From NCBI RefSeq assembly GCF_001017435.1, contig NZ_CP011371.1, forward strand, positions 4,402,001-4,466,000: a stretch of DNA of 64,000 nt. Reading direction: 5' to 3'. Origin of the DNA: Caldimonas brevitalea (GTDB lineage: Bacteria > Pseudomonadota > Gammaproteobacteria > Burkholderiales > Burkholderiaceae_C). The first letter of the stretch is position 1. Each line of letters starts with the position of its first letter. Position numbers and translations under genes: made by a program. Positions 18,987 to 27,642 of the stretch are shown in pieces. The notes beneath the pieces are model-generated. The model did not search any database and had not been told where the DNA came from. It worked only from the letters and a program-made list of their open reading frames with translations.

Positions 18987-19669
18987 GGTGCTAAGGCAAA
19001 GCGCTGGACGACCCGAAACGGTGCACCGGGCTCGGGTTCGGCGAACACGGCGATCTGGTCGCAGCGCAGCGGGACCGACAGCGCTGCGGCGAAATGCTCA
19101 CGGGCCGCGGCGGCGAACGACGCGTGTCGTGCATCCCCGTCGCGCCCCAGGCCGTCGCTCAGCGTCATGTGGAAACGCCAGCGGTCGAGCACATAGGGGT
19201 AACCGTATCGCTCGAGCAGTTCCCGTTGCCGGGCGTCGAGGGCGGCGATGTTGCGGCGCGCCCGTTCACGCGGGTCCGGCGGGGCGCGGAACCGGTCCAG
19301 GTCGGTCACGCAGGCATCGGCCAAGCGGCGCAGCGGATGCTGCGCCTGCAGCGGCTCGACCGGTTGCAAGGCGAGGAAGTCACCCAGCATCGCGACCTGC
19401 AGGCGCGGCATCTCGAACGCCTGGACGTCACTCGCAAGCCGAGCGACCGCTTCCAGCCAGGCGGACTCAGCATCGATGCTGCTCAGACGCAGCGGCGCCT
19501 TCAGCGTCGCGTGGAAGCCATAGCGCGCAGGTTCGCCCACGGGCACCGGGTGGCTCACGGGGCGCAACGCGGCGTCGGGGCGTTCCGGGTCGCATCGCAG
19601 CCAGGCGCAGCCGGCCTCCCACAACGGGTGCTCAGCAGCCGGCACGTAGTAGACGGCGTATCGGTACAT
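18983..19669 (-). CDS. DUF1045 phosphonate-metabolism protein with 2H phosphoesterase motifs
   Basis: This 228-residue protein belongs to the DUF1045 family found in C-P lyase operons. Two HxT motifs, FHATLKAP (His53, Thr55) and FHMTLSDG (His167, Thr169), lie 114 residues apart. Paired HxT/S motifs are the active-site signature of 2H phosphoesterases, which open cyclic phosphates. PhnP, the cyclic phosphodiesterase of E. coli C-P lyase pathways, is not found in this locus, and this gene is coupled by a 4-base overlap to phnN, whose substrate PhnP makes. A role replacing PhnP is therefore attractive but inferred. ATG 19669 (MYRYAVYYVP) is preferred over the longer frame to 19732, which would run into phnF. 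Confidence 0.85.
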   Translation of the reverse strand: MYRYAVYYVPAAEHPLWEAGCAWLRCDPERPDAALRPVSHPVPVGEPARYGFHATLKAPLRLSSIDAESAWLEAVARLASDVQAFEMPRLQVAMLGDFLALQPVEPLQAQHPLRRLADACVTDLDRFRAPPDPRERARRNIAALDARQRELLERYGYPYVLDRWRFHMTLSDGLGRDGDARHASFAAAAREHFAAALSVPLRCDQIAVFAEPEPGAPFRVVQRFALAP

Positions 19670-19676
19670 GCTCGCC

Positions 19677-20444
19677 TCACTCGCCGGCGAAGTCATCAGG
19701 CACGACGCTGAGCTGCACCGCGTCGGATGCAAACAGCGTCATGCCGGCCTCGACCGGGCGCCCTTCGGCGTCGACGTTCAGGTAGTCCACCACCAGCACC
19801 GGGGCCGTCGCCGGTCGCGCCAGCGCATCGGCTTCCACTGCGCTGGGCATGCGGCACGAGACGATGCTGCGCGCGCGGGTGTAGTCCGACACCCCGAAGC
19901 GGCGCAACGACTCGGTGACCGAACCGGTCTCGGCGAAGGCCGCCGCCATGCCGGCGAAGCGCGGCAGCGGGAAGGCGCAGGTGCTCAGACCAATGACACG
20001 GCCGCGCACCGTCGCCCGGGTCTGCAGCACCTCGACCTTCTGCCGGGCCGTCAGGCGCAGCGCGGCGGCCCACCCGCCGGCCGGCTGCTGTTGCGCCGAA
20101 CGCAGCTCACGGCTGGCCTGCTCGCCGCAGTCGGCCAGGTTCTGGGTCAACCGCGTGCGGCGCTGCAGCGCGTAATCGAGCACCAGTTCGCGCACGAAGG
20201 TGCCGCGGCCCTGCACCACCCGGACGAAGCCGCTGTCGGCCAACGACCGCACCGCCTGTCGCAGCGTGTGGCGGTTGACGCCGAAGCGCGCGGCCAGCGC
20301 GGTTTCGTTGGGCAGGCACTGGCCGGGCTGGAAACGCCCGGCGGTGATGTCGTCACGTAGCGCGGCGGCGATCGCCTCCCAGCGGCGCAACGACGATGAC
20401 GGCGCGGCGGCCGCATCGGCTTCCATCAAGCTGTCTTTGAGCAT
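19677..20444 (-). CDS. phnF: GntR/HutC-family phosphonate regulator PhnF
   Basis: This 255-residue regulator has an N-terminal winged helix (ALRDDITAGRFQPGQCLPNE, then FGVNRHTLRQAVRSLADSGF and the wing VQGRGTFV at about 70-80). The C-terminal UTRA ligand-binding domain begins near residue 100. PhnF proteins repress phn operons. It is read away from phnG across a 70-base gap holding a TCTAGA-centred palindrome, the probable operator. ATG 20444 has only a weak ribosome site and ATG 20426 is an alternative. The gene heads the unit with DUF1045 and phnN. Confidence 0.92.
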   Translation of the reverse strand: MLKDSLMEADAAAAPSSSLRRWEAIAAALRDDITAGRFQPGQCLPNETALAARFGVNRHTLRQAVRSLADSGFVRVVQGRGTFVRELVLDYALQRRTRLTQNLADCGEQASRELRSAQQQPAGGWAAALRLTARQKVEVLQTRATVRGRVIGLSTCAFPLPRFAGMAAAFAETGSVTESLRRFGVSDYTRARSIVSCRMPSAVEADALARPATAPVLVVDYLNVDAEGRPVEAGMTLFASDAVQLSVVPDDFAGE

Positions 20445-20456
20445 CGCTTCAACAAT

Positions 20457-20463
20457 CTGTCAT
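20457..20463 (+). promoter_or_regulatory. Possible half Pho box (CTGTCAT)
   Basis: The heptamer CTGTCAT equals one repeat unit of the PhoB box, but the next unit, expected after 4 bases, is poor (CACTTGC). It sits in the phnF/phnG divergent region. Phosphate control is expected for phn genes, but this single half-site is weak evidence. Confidence 0.2.
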
Positions 20464-20494
20464 CAAGCACTTGCACACTGCAGGGCATTATCAG

Positions 20495-20508
20495 GTCGTC
20501 TAGATGAC
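20495..20508. promoter_or_regulatory. Probable PhnF operator between phnF and phnG
   Basis: GTCGTCTAGATGAC is a 14-base palindrome with one mismatched pair, centred on TCTAGA. It fits the GT-N-TA-N-AC type core known for HutC-subgroup regulators. Its minus-strand core TCATCTAGAC (20498-20507) recurs exactly in the phnC promoter region at 31155-31164. It lies 6 bases before the phnG start and 50 bases before the phnF start, so binding could block both. Confidence 0.6.
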
Positions 20509-20514
20509 AACACC

Positions 20515-21003
20515 ATGTCGAAACACTTAAACGAACCCCACCCGTCCAGCCCGGAGGAACGCCGCCGCTGGTTGCAGGTGCTGGCGCGCGCCACCTCGGC
20601 CGAGCTGGCCCGCTGGGCAGCGCCGGTCGCCAACGCGCAGCGCTTCGACTGGCTGCGCCATCCCGAGCCGGGGCTGGTGATGCTGCGCGGGCGCATCGGC
20701 AACAGCGGCGACCGCTTCAACCTCGGCGAAGCCACGGTCACCCGCTGTGTGGTGCGGGTCTGCCTGCCCGAGGGCGAATCGGCCGCCGGCGTCGGCTACG
20801 TGCTGGGCCGGGACACGCAGCGCGCCTCCTGGGTCGCATGCATCGACGCGCTGCTGCAACTGCCGCTGTGCCGAGCCGACGTCATGCGCCGGGTGATCGA
20901 GCCTCTCGCTGCGGCAGCAGCCGCACGCCGCGCCGCGGCGCAGGCGCGCACCGCCACCAGCCGGGTCGAGTTCCACACGCTGCAAGCGGAGGTGGCCCGA
21001 TGA
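20515..21003 (+). CDS. phnG: C-P lyase core subunit PhnG
   Basis: PhnG is part of the PhnGHIJ core complex; with PhnI it helps attach the phosphonate to the ribose of ATP. The 162-residue protein has the family segments WLQVLARA near the start, LRGRIGNSGDRFNLGEATVTRC in the middle, and the conserved GYVLGRD. The ATG at 20515 lies just past the operator and has no strong ribosome site. Its stop overlaps the phnH start (ATGA). Confidence 0.93.
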   Translation: MSKHLNEPHPSSPEERRRWLQVLARATSAELARWAAPVANAQRFDWLRHPEPGLVMLRGRIGNSGDRFNLGEATVTRCVVRVCLPEGESAAGVGYVLGRDTQRASWVACIDALLQLPLCRADVMRRVIEPLAAAAAARRAAAQARTATSRVEFHTLQAEVAR

Positions 21004-21722
21004 GCCCCGGCCTCGCTGGCACCCCCGTCGCTGTCGCTGCCCTGGCACCCGGCTTCGCGGACCCGGTGCATGCTGCGCAAGCCACGTTCCGTCGACTGCT
21101 CGACGCGATGGCCCGCCCCGGCCGCGTCCAGACGCTGGACCGAGCGTCATTGCAGGGCCTGGAGCGCACCACCCCGATGGCCCCCGCCACGCTGGCCGTG
21201 CTGCTGGCGCTGGCCGACGCCGACACCCGGGTCTGGATCAGCCCCGAGGTGGGACGCGATCCACACCAGACCGACGCACTCGTCGCCTACGCGCGCTTCC
21301 ATACCGGCATGGCAGTCGCACACGATGTGTCGTCCTGCGAATTCGCCTTTGCGCTCGTCGGCGCTGCTTGTGAAGACGTGCTGTGTCGCCTGAACCCCGG
21401 CAGCGATGAGGCGCCGGAAGATGGAGCCACCCTGGTGATCGAAGCCGCCGGGCTCGATGCGCTGGAAGAGCCCGCCGGGGCGGAACCGCCGACACAGCGT
21501 CTACCGGGTGACGGCGTCTGGGTGCGACTGACCGGCCCCGGCATACGGCATGCGCACCGCCTGCAGGTGGCGGGGCTGGACCTCGGGTTCTGGCAACAGC
21601 GAGCCGCGGCCCACCTGAGCTTCCCCCGCGGCATCGACCTCGTCTTCAGCTGCGGCGAGCAGCTGGCGGCACTGCCGCGCTCCACGCGGGTGGAAATCCT
21701 CGGCCACGACAGGAGCGTCTGA
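21000..21722 (+). CDS. phnH: C-P lyase core subunit PhnH
   Basis: PhnH is an essential partner of the C-P lyase core with no proven activity alone. The 240-residue protein shows FRRLLDAMARPGRV near residue 30 and ends in the conserved FPRGIDLVF. The gene starts within the phnG stop and is followed directly by phnI (TGA then ATG with no gap). Confidence 0.92.
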   Translation: MSPGLAGTPVAVAALAPGFADPVHAAQATFRRLLDAMARPGRVQTLDRASLQGLERTTPMAPATLAVLLALADADTRVWISPEVGRDPHQTDALVAYARFHTGMAVAHDVSSCEFAFALVGAACEDVLCRLNPGSDEAPEDGATLVIEAAGLDALEEPAGAEPPTQRLPGDGVWVRLTGPGIRHAHRLQVAGLDLGFWQQRAAAHLSFPRGIDLVFSCGEQLAALPRSTRVEILGHDRSV

Positions 21723-22847
21723 ATGTATATCGCCGTCAAAGGAGGCGAGCGGGCCATCGATGCGTCGCGTCGCCTGCTCAGCGAAGAGCGCCGGGGCGAC
21801 CCGGAGGTCCGCGAGCTCGAGGTGGGCCAGGTCGAGCAGCAACTCGGCTTGCTGGTCGACCGTGTCATGTCCGAAGCCTCGCTGTACGACCCCCAACTGG
21901 CTGCGCTCGCGCTCAAACAGGCACAAGGCGACGTCGTCGAGGCGGTGTTCCTGCTGCGCGCCTACCGCACCACGCTGCCCCGGCTGGGCTACGCCCTGCC
22001 GGTCGACACACAGCGCATGGCCGTGACGCGCCGCGTGTCGGCCATTTTCAAGGACCTGCCCGGCGGGCAGGTGCTGGGGGCGACCTACGACTACACCCAA
22101 CGCCTGCTCGACTTCGGACTGCTGCGGCCCGCGACACCGCCGACCGCCAGTGCCCTGCCCTCCTCGCCGCAGGCCGACCCGGCCGCCCTGCCCGATGCCC
22201 TGAGCACCCTGGTGCAAGAAGGCCTGGTGGAAACCTGCGCACCGAGCGACGGCGACCCGGAGCCGAGCGACATCACCCGCACGCCCCCCAGCTACCCGCT
22301 GTCGCGGGCGGGCCGGTTGCAGATGCTGGCCCGCGGCGACGAAGGCTGGGTGCTGGGCCTCGCCTACTCCACCCAGCGCGGCTACGCCAACACGCATCCG
22401 TTCGCCGGCGAGATCCGCCTGGGCCCGGTACCGGTGGAGCTGGTGCCGGACGAGTTGGGCTGTGCGATCGAGATCGGCGAGGTCGAGTTGACCGAGTGCC
22501 AGATGGTCAACCAGTTCACCGGCAACGCCGACAAGCCGCCCCATTTCACGCGCGGCTACGGCCTGTGCTTCGGGCGCAGCGAGCGCAAAGCGATGGCGAT
22601 GTCGCTGGTCGACCGCGTGATGCGGGCCGACGAGTTCGGCGAGGACCGCACCAGCCCGGCCCAGGACCAGGAGTTCGTGCTGCCGCACTCCGACAGTGTC
22701 GAAGCCTCCGGCTTCGTGCAGCACCTGAAGCTGCCGCACTACGTGACCTTCGAGAGCGAGCTGCAGCTGGTGCGGCAGCTGCAGTCCGAACATGGGCGGC
22801 CCGAGGGGGCGGCCGGCAAAAACGGCGCAGGGGAGCAGCCGCAATGA
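21723..22847 (+). CDS. phnI: C-P lyase core subunit PhnI (nucleosidase)
   Basis: With PhnG, PhnH and PhnL, PhnI displaces adenine from ATP to form the ribose triphosphonate. The 374-residue protein starts MYIAVKGGERAI, as is typical, and has the conserved RPxGYxxRxRRLP-like and metal-binding region ending in LPHSDSVEASGFVQHLKLPHYVTFE-type sequence. Translation is coupled to phnH before it (no gap) and phnJ after it (ATGA overlap). Confidence 0.95.
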   Translation: MYIAVKGGERAIDASRRLLSEERRGDPEVRELEVGQVEQQLGLLVDRVMSEASLYDPQLAALALKQAQGDVVEAVFLLRAYRTTLPRLGYALPVDTQRMAVTRRVSAIFKDLPGGQVLGATYDYTQRLLDFGLLRPATPPTASALPSSPQADPAALPDALSTLVQEGLVETCAPSDGDPEPSDITRTPPSYPLSRAGRLQMLARGDEGWVLGLAYSTQRGYANTHPFAGEIRLGPVPVELVPDELGCAIEIGEVELTECQMVNQFTGNADKPPHFTRGYGLCFGRSERKAMAMSLVDRVMRADEFGEDRTSPAQDQEFVLPHSDSVEASGFVQHLKLPHYVTFESELQLVRQLQSEHGRPEGAAGKNGAGEQPQ

Positions 22848-23701
22848 ACACCACCACCGTGCAAGCAGCCGCCGAAGGCTACAGCTTCGCCTACCTCGAC
22901 GAGCGGACCAAGCGCATGATCCGCCGCGCCATCCTCAAGGCCGTCGCCATCCCGGGCCACCAGGTGCCGTTCGCCTCACGTGAAATGCCGCTCGCCTATG
23001 GCTGGGGCACCGGCGGCATCCAGGTCACGGCGGCGGTGATCGGCCGGGCCGATGTGCTCAAGGTGATCGACCAGGGCTCGGACGACACCACCAATGCCGT
23101 CAACATCCGGCAGTTTTTCGCCCGCACCACTGGCGTGAAGACGACCGAGCGCACCCGCGAGGCGACCCTGATCCAGACCCGCCACCGCATCCCCGAGGCG
23201 CCGCTCACCGAGGCGCAAACCTTGATCTACCAGGTGCCGCAACCGGAACCGCTGTACAAGCTCGAACCACGCCGGACCGAAACGCGCAAGCTGCACGCGC
23301 ACCGCGAGTACGGGCTGATGAACGTCAAGCTCTACGAAGACATTGCACAGTGGGGCCGCATCGAGACCACCTATGACTACCCGGTGCTGGTCGACGGCCA
23401 CTATGTGATGGCACCGTCGCCGATCCCGAAGTTCGACAACCCCAAGATGGATCACATGCCGGCCTTACAGCTGTTCGGCGCCGGGCGCGAGAAGCGCATC
23501 TACGCCGTGCCGCCGTACACCCGGGTCGTTTCGCTCGACTTCGAGGACCACCCCTTCACCGTCGAAACCTCCGACCAGCCCTGCGCACTGTGCGGCTGCA
23601 CCGGCAGCTATCTGGACGAAGTGGTGCTCGACGACGGCAACCGGCTGTGGACGTGCTCGGACACCGACTGGTGCCGCGAGCAGCGCGAGGTGCAATCATG
23701 A
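22844..23701 (+). CDS. phnJ: C-P lyase subunit PhnJ (radical SAM-type)
   Basis: PhnJ breaks the carbon-phosphorus bond by radical chemistry with an iron-sulfur cluster. The 285-residue protein keeps the cysteines Cys247, Cys250, Cys271 and Cys277 within QPCALCGC and WTCSDTDWC, matching the essential set of E. coli PhnJ (241, 244, 266, 272); Cys252 is an extra one. The start overlaps the phnI stop, and its own stop overlaps the next gene (GNAT). Confidence 0.96.
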   Translation: MNTTTVQAAAEGYSFAYLDERTKRMIRRAILKAVAIPGHQVPFASREMPLAYGWGTGGIQVTAAVIGRADVLKVIDQGSDDTTNAVNIRQFFARTTGVKTTERTREATLIQTRHRIPEAPLTEAQTLIYQVPQPEPLYKLEPRRTETRKLHAHREYGLMNVKLYEDIAQWGRIETTYDYPVLVDGHYVMAPSPIPKFDNPKMDHMPALQLFGAGREKRIYAVPPYTRVVSLDFEDHPFTVETSDQPCALCGCTGSYLDEVVLDDGNRLWTCSDTDWCREQREVQS

Positions 23702-24186
23702 GTGCAGCCATGGAGGCCCCGGACAGCGACCCGATCGAGGTGGTGATCCGGCCCGCCACCCGGGACGACCTGCCGGCCGTGCTCGCGCTGTACGAGGCCG
23801 CCGGCCTCGATGCGCCCGGCACGCACGACCTGGCACGCGCGCAAGCGGCCTTCGACCGCATCAGCCGCTATCCCGACTACACCGTGTGGCTGGCCGAGCT
23901 CGAGGCTCGCCCCGTCGGCACGCTGGCCCTCGTCATCCTCGACAACCTGGCGCACGGCTGCGCACCGTCGGCGCTGGTCGAAGACGTCGCGGTCGCCCCC
24001 GATGTGCAAGGCCAGGGTCTCGGCCGGCGACTGTTGACCCACGCGATGCAACATGCGCGCACCCGTGGTTGCTACAAGCTGGCGCTGTCGAGCCGTGCTT
24101 CACGCGTCCGCTCGCATGACTTCTATCGTCACCTCGGCTTCGAGGTGCACGGCTACAGCTTTCTGGTGACCCTCGATGATGCATGA
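23698..24186 (+). CDS. GNAT N-acetyltransferase embedded in the phn operon (PhnO-like role)
   Basis: This 162-residue GNAT protein has motif A VEDVAVAPDVQGQGLGRRLL, which includes the acetyl-CoA loop QGQGLGRR, and a C-terminal FYRHLGFE. In E. coli, PhnO, an aminoalkylphosphonate acetyltransferase, is also in the phn operon, at a different place. Here the gene is between phnJ and phnK with overlaps on both sides (4 bases, 11 bases), so it is translated with the C-P lyase. Acetylation of aminophosphonates or of toxic aminomethylphosphonate is the likely task (inference). Confidence 0.85.
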   Translation: MSAAMEAPDSDPIEVVIRPATRDDLPAVLALYEAAGLDAPGTHDLARAQAAFDRISRYPDYTVWLAELEARPVGTLALVILDNLAHGCAPSALVEDVAVAPDVQGQGLGRRLLTHAMQHARTRGCYKLALSSRASRVRSHDFYRHLGFEVHGYSFLVTLDDA

Positions 24187-24964
24187 CAAGGCGCAAGCGC
24201 TGCTGCGCGTACAAGGTGTGGGCCATCGTTTCGGCGACGGCCTGTGGGCGGTGCAGGACGCGAGCTTCGAGCTCTACCCGGGCGAGGTGCTGGCCGTGGT
24301 CGGCGAGTCCGGTTCCGGTAAGTCGACGCTGCTGGGGTGTTTGGCCGGACGGCACACGCCGACCCGCGGCAGCGTGCACTACCGCTCTCGGGACGGCCGA
24401 TGGGTCGACGTGCATGCCATCGGCGAAGCGCAGCGGCGCTTGCTGGCGCGCACCGAGTGGGGCTACGTCGAGCAGCAGGCGAGCGACGGGCTGCGCATGT
24501 CGGTGAGCGCGGGCGGCAACATCGGCGAACGCCTGATGGGGCTGGGCGAACGCCACTTCGGACGGCTGCGCGCCGAAGCCTGCCAGTGGATGACGCGGGT
24601 GGAACTCGACGCCGCACGCATCGACGACCTGCCGCGCGAGTTCTCGGGCGGCATGCGGCAGCGTCTGCAGATCGCCCGCAACCTCGTCACCCGCCCGCGC
24701 CTGGTGCTGATGGACGAACCCACCTCGGGGCTCGACGTGTCGGTGCAAGCCCGCTTGCTCGACCTGATCCGCCTGTTGGTCGCGCGGCTGCACCTGTCGG
24801 CCATCATCGTGACCCATGACCTGGGCGTGGCCCGGCTGCTGGCGCACCGCACCGTCGTGATGCGACGGGGCCACATCGTCGAGCACGGCCTGACCGACCG
24901 TGTCTTCGACGACCCGCAGCACGAGTACACCCAGCTGCTGGTGTCGTCTGTCGTGACCCCTTGA
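24176..24964 (+). CDS. phnK: C-P lyase ATP-binding protein PhnK
   Basis: PhnK is an ABC-type ATPase that docks on the PhnGHIJ core rather than on a membrane permease. The 262-residue protein has Walker A GESGSGKST, signature FSGGMRQR, Walker B LVLMDEPTSGLD and the switch His in VTHDLG. It starts MMHDKAQALLR within the end of the acetyltransferase gene. Confidence 0.94.
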   Translation: MMHDKAQALLRVQGVGHRFGDGLWAVQDASFELYPGEVLAVVGESGSGKSTLLGCLAGRHTPTRGSVHYRSRDGRWVDVHAIGEAQRRLLARTEWGYVEQQASDGLRMSVSAGGNIGERLMGLGERHFGRLRAEACQWMTRVELDAARIDDLPREFSGGMRQRLQIARNLVTRPRLVLMDEPTSGLDVSVQARLLDLIRLLVARLHLSAIIVTHDLGVARLLAHRTVVMRRGHIVEHGLTDRVFDDPQHEYTQLLVSSVVTP

Positions 24965-24978
24965 GACCTGAACCCCAG

Positions 24979-25728
24979 ATGAACACGCCCATCCCCGACG
25001 GCCTGCCCGTGATCGACGTGCAAGACCTGAGCAAGACCTTCACGCTGCACTTGCGCAGCCACCACCGCCTGCCGGTGCTCGACCGCTTTTCACTGCAGGT
25101 CCATGCCGGCGAGTGTGTCGCCTTGGTCGGCGCCTCCGGGCAAGGCAAGTCCACCGTGCTCAAGTGTTTGTATGGCAACTATGCCGGCGACGATCTGCCC
25201 GGGACCCGCGTGACGGTACGCACGCCGGACGGCGCAACCGATCTGCACCGCGCCTCGCCGCAGGAAGTGCTGGCGCTGCGCCGACACGGCGTGAGCTACG
25301 TGAGCCAGTTCCTGCGCGCGGTGCCGCGCGTGTCGGCGCTCGACGTGGTGGCCGAGCGCTTGCTCGAAGACCAGTTGCAGGACAGCCCGGCCGGACTCGA
25401 CGATCCGTGCTGGGAAACCCAGGCGGAAGCCGCCCGCGAACAGGTGCGCGAGTTGTTCGCGCGACTCCACCTGCCCCCCGCCCTGTGGGCGCTGCCGCCG
25501 TCCACCTTCTCGGGCGGCGAACAGCAACGTGTCAACATCGCGCGCGGATTCGTCAAGCACACGCCGGTGCTGTTGCTCGACGAACCCACCGCGTCGCTCG
25601 ATGCAACCAACCGGCGCGCGGTGGTGTCGTTGGTCCGCGCGGCGCGGGTGCGCGGCGCGGCCATCGTCGGCATCTTCCATGACGAAGAGGTGCGCGACGC
25701 GGTCGCGACCCGCTGCGTCGACCTCTGA
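24979..25728 (+). CDS. phnL: C-P lyase ATP-binding protein PhnL
   Basis: PhnL is the second ABC-type ATPase of the pathway, needed with PhnGHI for the nucleosidase reaction. The 249-residue protein has Walker A GASGQGKST, signature FSGGEQQR, and Walker B LLLDEPTASLD. ATG 24979 is chosen. A TTG at 24961, overlapping the phnK stop, would add six residues and cannot be excluded. Confidence 0.94.
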   Translation: MNTPIPDGLPVIDVQDLSKTFTLHLRSHHRLPVLDRFSLQVHAGECVALVGASGQGKSTVLKCLYGNYAGDDLPGTRVTVRTPDGATDLHRASPQEVLALRRHGVSYVSQFLRAVPRVSALDVVAERLLEDQLQDSPAGLDDPCWETQAEAAREQVRELFARLHLPPALWALPPSTFSGGEQQRVNIARGFVKHTPVLLLDEPTASLDATNRRAVVSLVRAARVRGAAIVGIFHDEEVRDAVATRCVDL

Positions 25729-25741
25729 GGGACGGCACGAC

Positions 25742-26881
25742 ATGACAGAACTGGTCTTGAACAACGCCCGCCTGGTGCTGGCGCACGAGGTGGTGCGCGG
25801 CAGCGTGCTGGTGCGCGACGGCCGCATCGCCTCGGTCGACCACGGCCCCAGCGCGCTGCCCCAGGCGGTGGACCTGGACGGCGACTACCTGCTGCCCGGC
25901 CTGGTCGAGGTGCACACCGACAACCTGGAGCGCCACATCATGCCGCGGCCCAAGGTGTCCTTCCCGGCCCAGCCGGCGGTCCAGGCGCACGACGCCGAAA
26001 TGGCGGCCGCCGGCATCACCACCGTGTTCGATGCCATCGGCGTCGGCGACCCCTACGGCGAGGGCTTCCGGGCACAAGACCAGAGCGAGCTGCTGCGGGT
26101 GCTCGACCTGCTGGACGAGGCCGGCGTGTTGCGCGCGGACCATTACGTCCATGTCCGTTGCGAGCTGCCGGCGCCCAATGCGCAAGCCCTGTTCGCGCCG
26201 TTCGCGGGCCACCGGCGGCTCAAGCTGCTGTCCTTGATGGACCACACGCCCGGTCAGCGGCAATGGACCGACATCGAACACGCGCGCACCTACTACACCG
26301 GCAAAAAGGGCTGGAGCGACGAGAAGTTCGAGGCGGAACTGCGGGCCGCACCGGAGCGCCAGACCCGGCATGCCGAGCCCAACCGCAGCTGGTTCGTCGC
26401 GCACTGCCAGGCGCATGGCATCGCGGTGGCCACCCACGACGACACGACCGTCGCGCATGTCGACGAAGCCGTCGCGCTCGGCGCGGTGATGAGCGAGTTC
26501 CCCACCACCCTGGCCGCGGCGCGTCATGCCAAAGCGCATGGGTTGTACACGGTAGCGGGTGCGCCCAACGTCGTGCGCGGGGGGTCGCATTCGGGCAACG
26601 TCGCCGCGATCGAACTGGCCCGTGAAGGCGTGCTCGACGCGCTCTCGTCGGACTATGTGCCGTCCAGCCTGCTGGCCGCGGCCTGGTGTCTGCAGCAGGC
26701 TGCCGGCTTTTCGTTGAGCGAAGCGGTGGGTGTGGTCACCCGGGCGCCTGCGTGCGCCACCGGCCTGGTGGATCGCGGCCAGATCCACCCTGGGTTGCGT
26801 GCGGATCTGGTGCGCGTGCGCGAAGTCGCGGGCCGCCCGGCGGTGCGGATGGTGTGGCGCGCAGGCTGCCGCGTCGCGTAA
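25742..26881 (+). CDS. phnM: Ribose triphosphonate pyrophosphohydrolase PhnM
   Basis: PhnM removes pyrophosphate from the alkylphosphonate-ribose triphosphate before PhnJ acts. This 379-residue amidohydrolase-fold enzyme has LPGLVEVHTDNLERH near residue 55 (metal-binding HxD/H pattern) and GGSHSGN and LSSDYVPSS near the C terminus. GAGGGACGG precedes the ATG at 25742. It is the last gene of the phnGHIJ-GNAT-KLM operon and converges with the GAF gene 10 bases away. Confidence 0.95.
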   Translation: MTELVLNNARLVLAHEVVRGSVLVRDGRIASVDHGPSALPQAVDLDGDYLLPGLVEVHTDNLERHIMPRPKVSFPAQPAVQAHDAEMAAAGITTVFDAIGVGDPYGEGFRAQDQSELLRVLDLLDEAGVLRADHYVHVRCELPAPNAQALFAPFAGHRRLKLLSLMDHTPGQRQWTDIEHARTYYTGKKGWSDEKFEAELRAAPERQTRHAEPNRSWFVAHCQAHGIAVATHDDTTVAHVDEAVALGAVMSEFPTTLAAARHAKAHGLYTVAGAPNVVRGGSHSGNVAAIELAREGVLDALSSDYVPSSLLAAAWCLQQAAGFSLSEAVGVVTRAPACATGLVDRGQIHPGLRADLVRVREVAGRPAVRMVWRAGCRVA

Positions 26882-26891
26882 GGCGGCGTCC

Positions 26892-27488
26892 CTACGGCTT
26901 CGGATGACTCAAGTGCCGTGCCTCGAGGCGGCCCACGACGAGGCTGATCTGCACTGCCACCTGTCGCAGCACCCGCTGCTCGGCGCTGGTCCACAGCCGG
27001 GGATGGCCAGTCTGTTCGATGCAGACGACGCCGAACACGCGGCCGTTGACCTTGAAGGTGGTGTCGAGCAGGGAGCGGATGCCGCGGGGCACGAAATAGG
27101 GCTCCACCAGCCCGCGCAGGTGCGGGTCGTCGAGGACGTCGCGGCAGGCGTAGACGCCGTGGCGCAGCAGCGTCTCGAAATACTCGCGGTATTCGCCCTG
27201 CTGCAGCGTGTCGCCGCCTTCGGACGCACCGTCCTGGGCGTCGAACACTGCCGTGCAGGTCAGCGACAGGTCGCCGGGGACGCGGCCGCCGAAGCGCCAC
27301 AAGCTGGCCCGTGAGCAGTGGAAGGCGCGTTGCAGTTCCACGCACAGCAGGGCCCGGTAATGGTCGTGCGACAACCGCCCGGCCAGCAGGTCGGAGCTGT
27401 GCCCCTGCAAGCGCGCAGGGAGGGACTCCAGCGTGGGTGCCGCCGCCGCTTGCGGCCCGATCGCCGCGTTGTGTTCTACCGTGCTCAT
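26892..27488 (-). CDS. GAF-domain sensory protein
   Basis: This 198-residue protein is almost entirely a single GAF domain (about residues 30-185), with CVELQRAFHCSRASLWRF at the start and FGVVCIEQTG near the end of the fold. There is no output domain, so it must act on a partner or be a free-standing sensor or enzyme. ATG 27488 (MSTVEHNA) is chosen; the frame is open to 27611, but the extra residues are low-complexity basic. A sigma28-like promoter lies about 150 bases upstream, which would tie it to motility rather than to phosphonates. Confidence 0.75.
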   Translation of the reverse strand: MSTVEHNAAIGPQAAAAPTLESLPARLQGHSSDLLAGRLSHDHYRALLCVELQRAFHCSRASLWRFGGRVPGDLSLTCTAVFDAQDGASEGGDTLQQGEYREYFETLLRHGVYACRDVLDDPHLRGLVEPYFVPRGIRSLLDTTFKVNGRVFGVVCIEQTGHPRLWTSAEQRVLRQVAVQISLVVGRLEARHLSHPKP

Positions 27489-27642
27489 AGGTTCAGCCAC
27501 TGCTCGCTCACGCTGCAGCTGCCCGACGTGCGCGGTGGCCCCGCGGCTGCGGTCTCGGCGAGACCGCAATGAATTCCGGGGACCGGCCCTTTGAGGGCGC
27601 CGCGACAGCACGTCGGGCTACTGCCCAAAGGGTGTCTATGGC

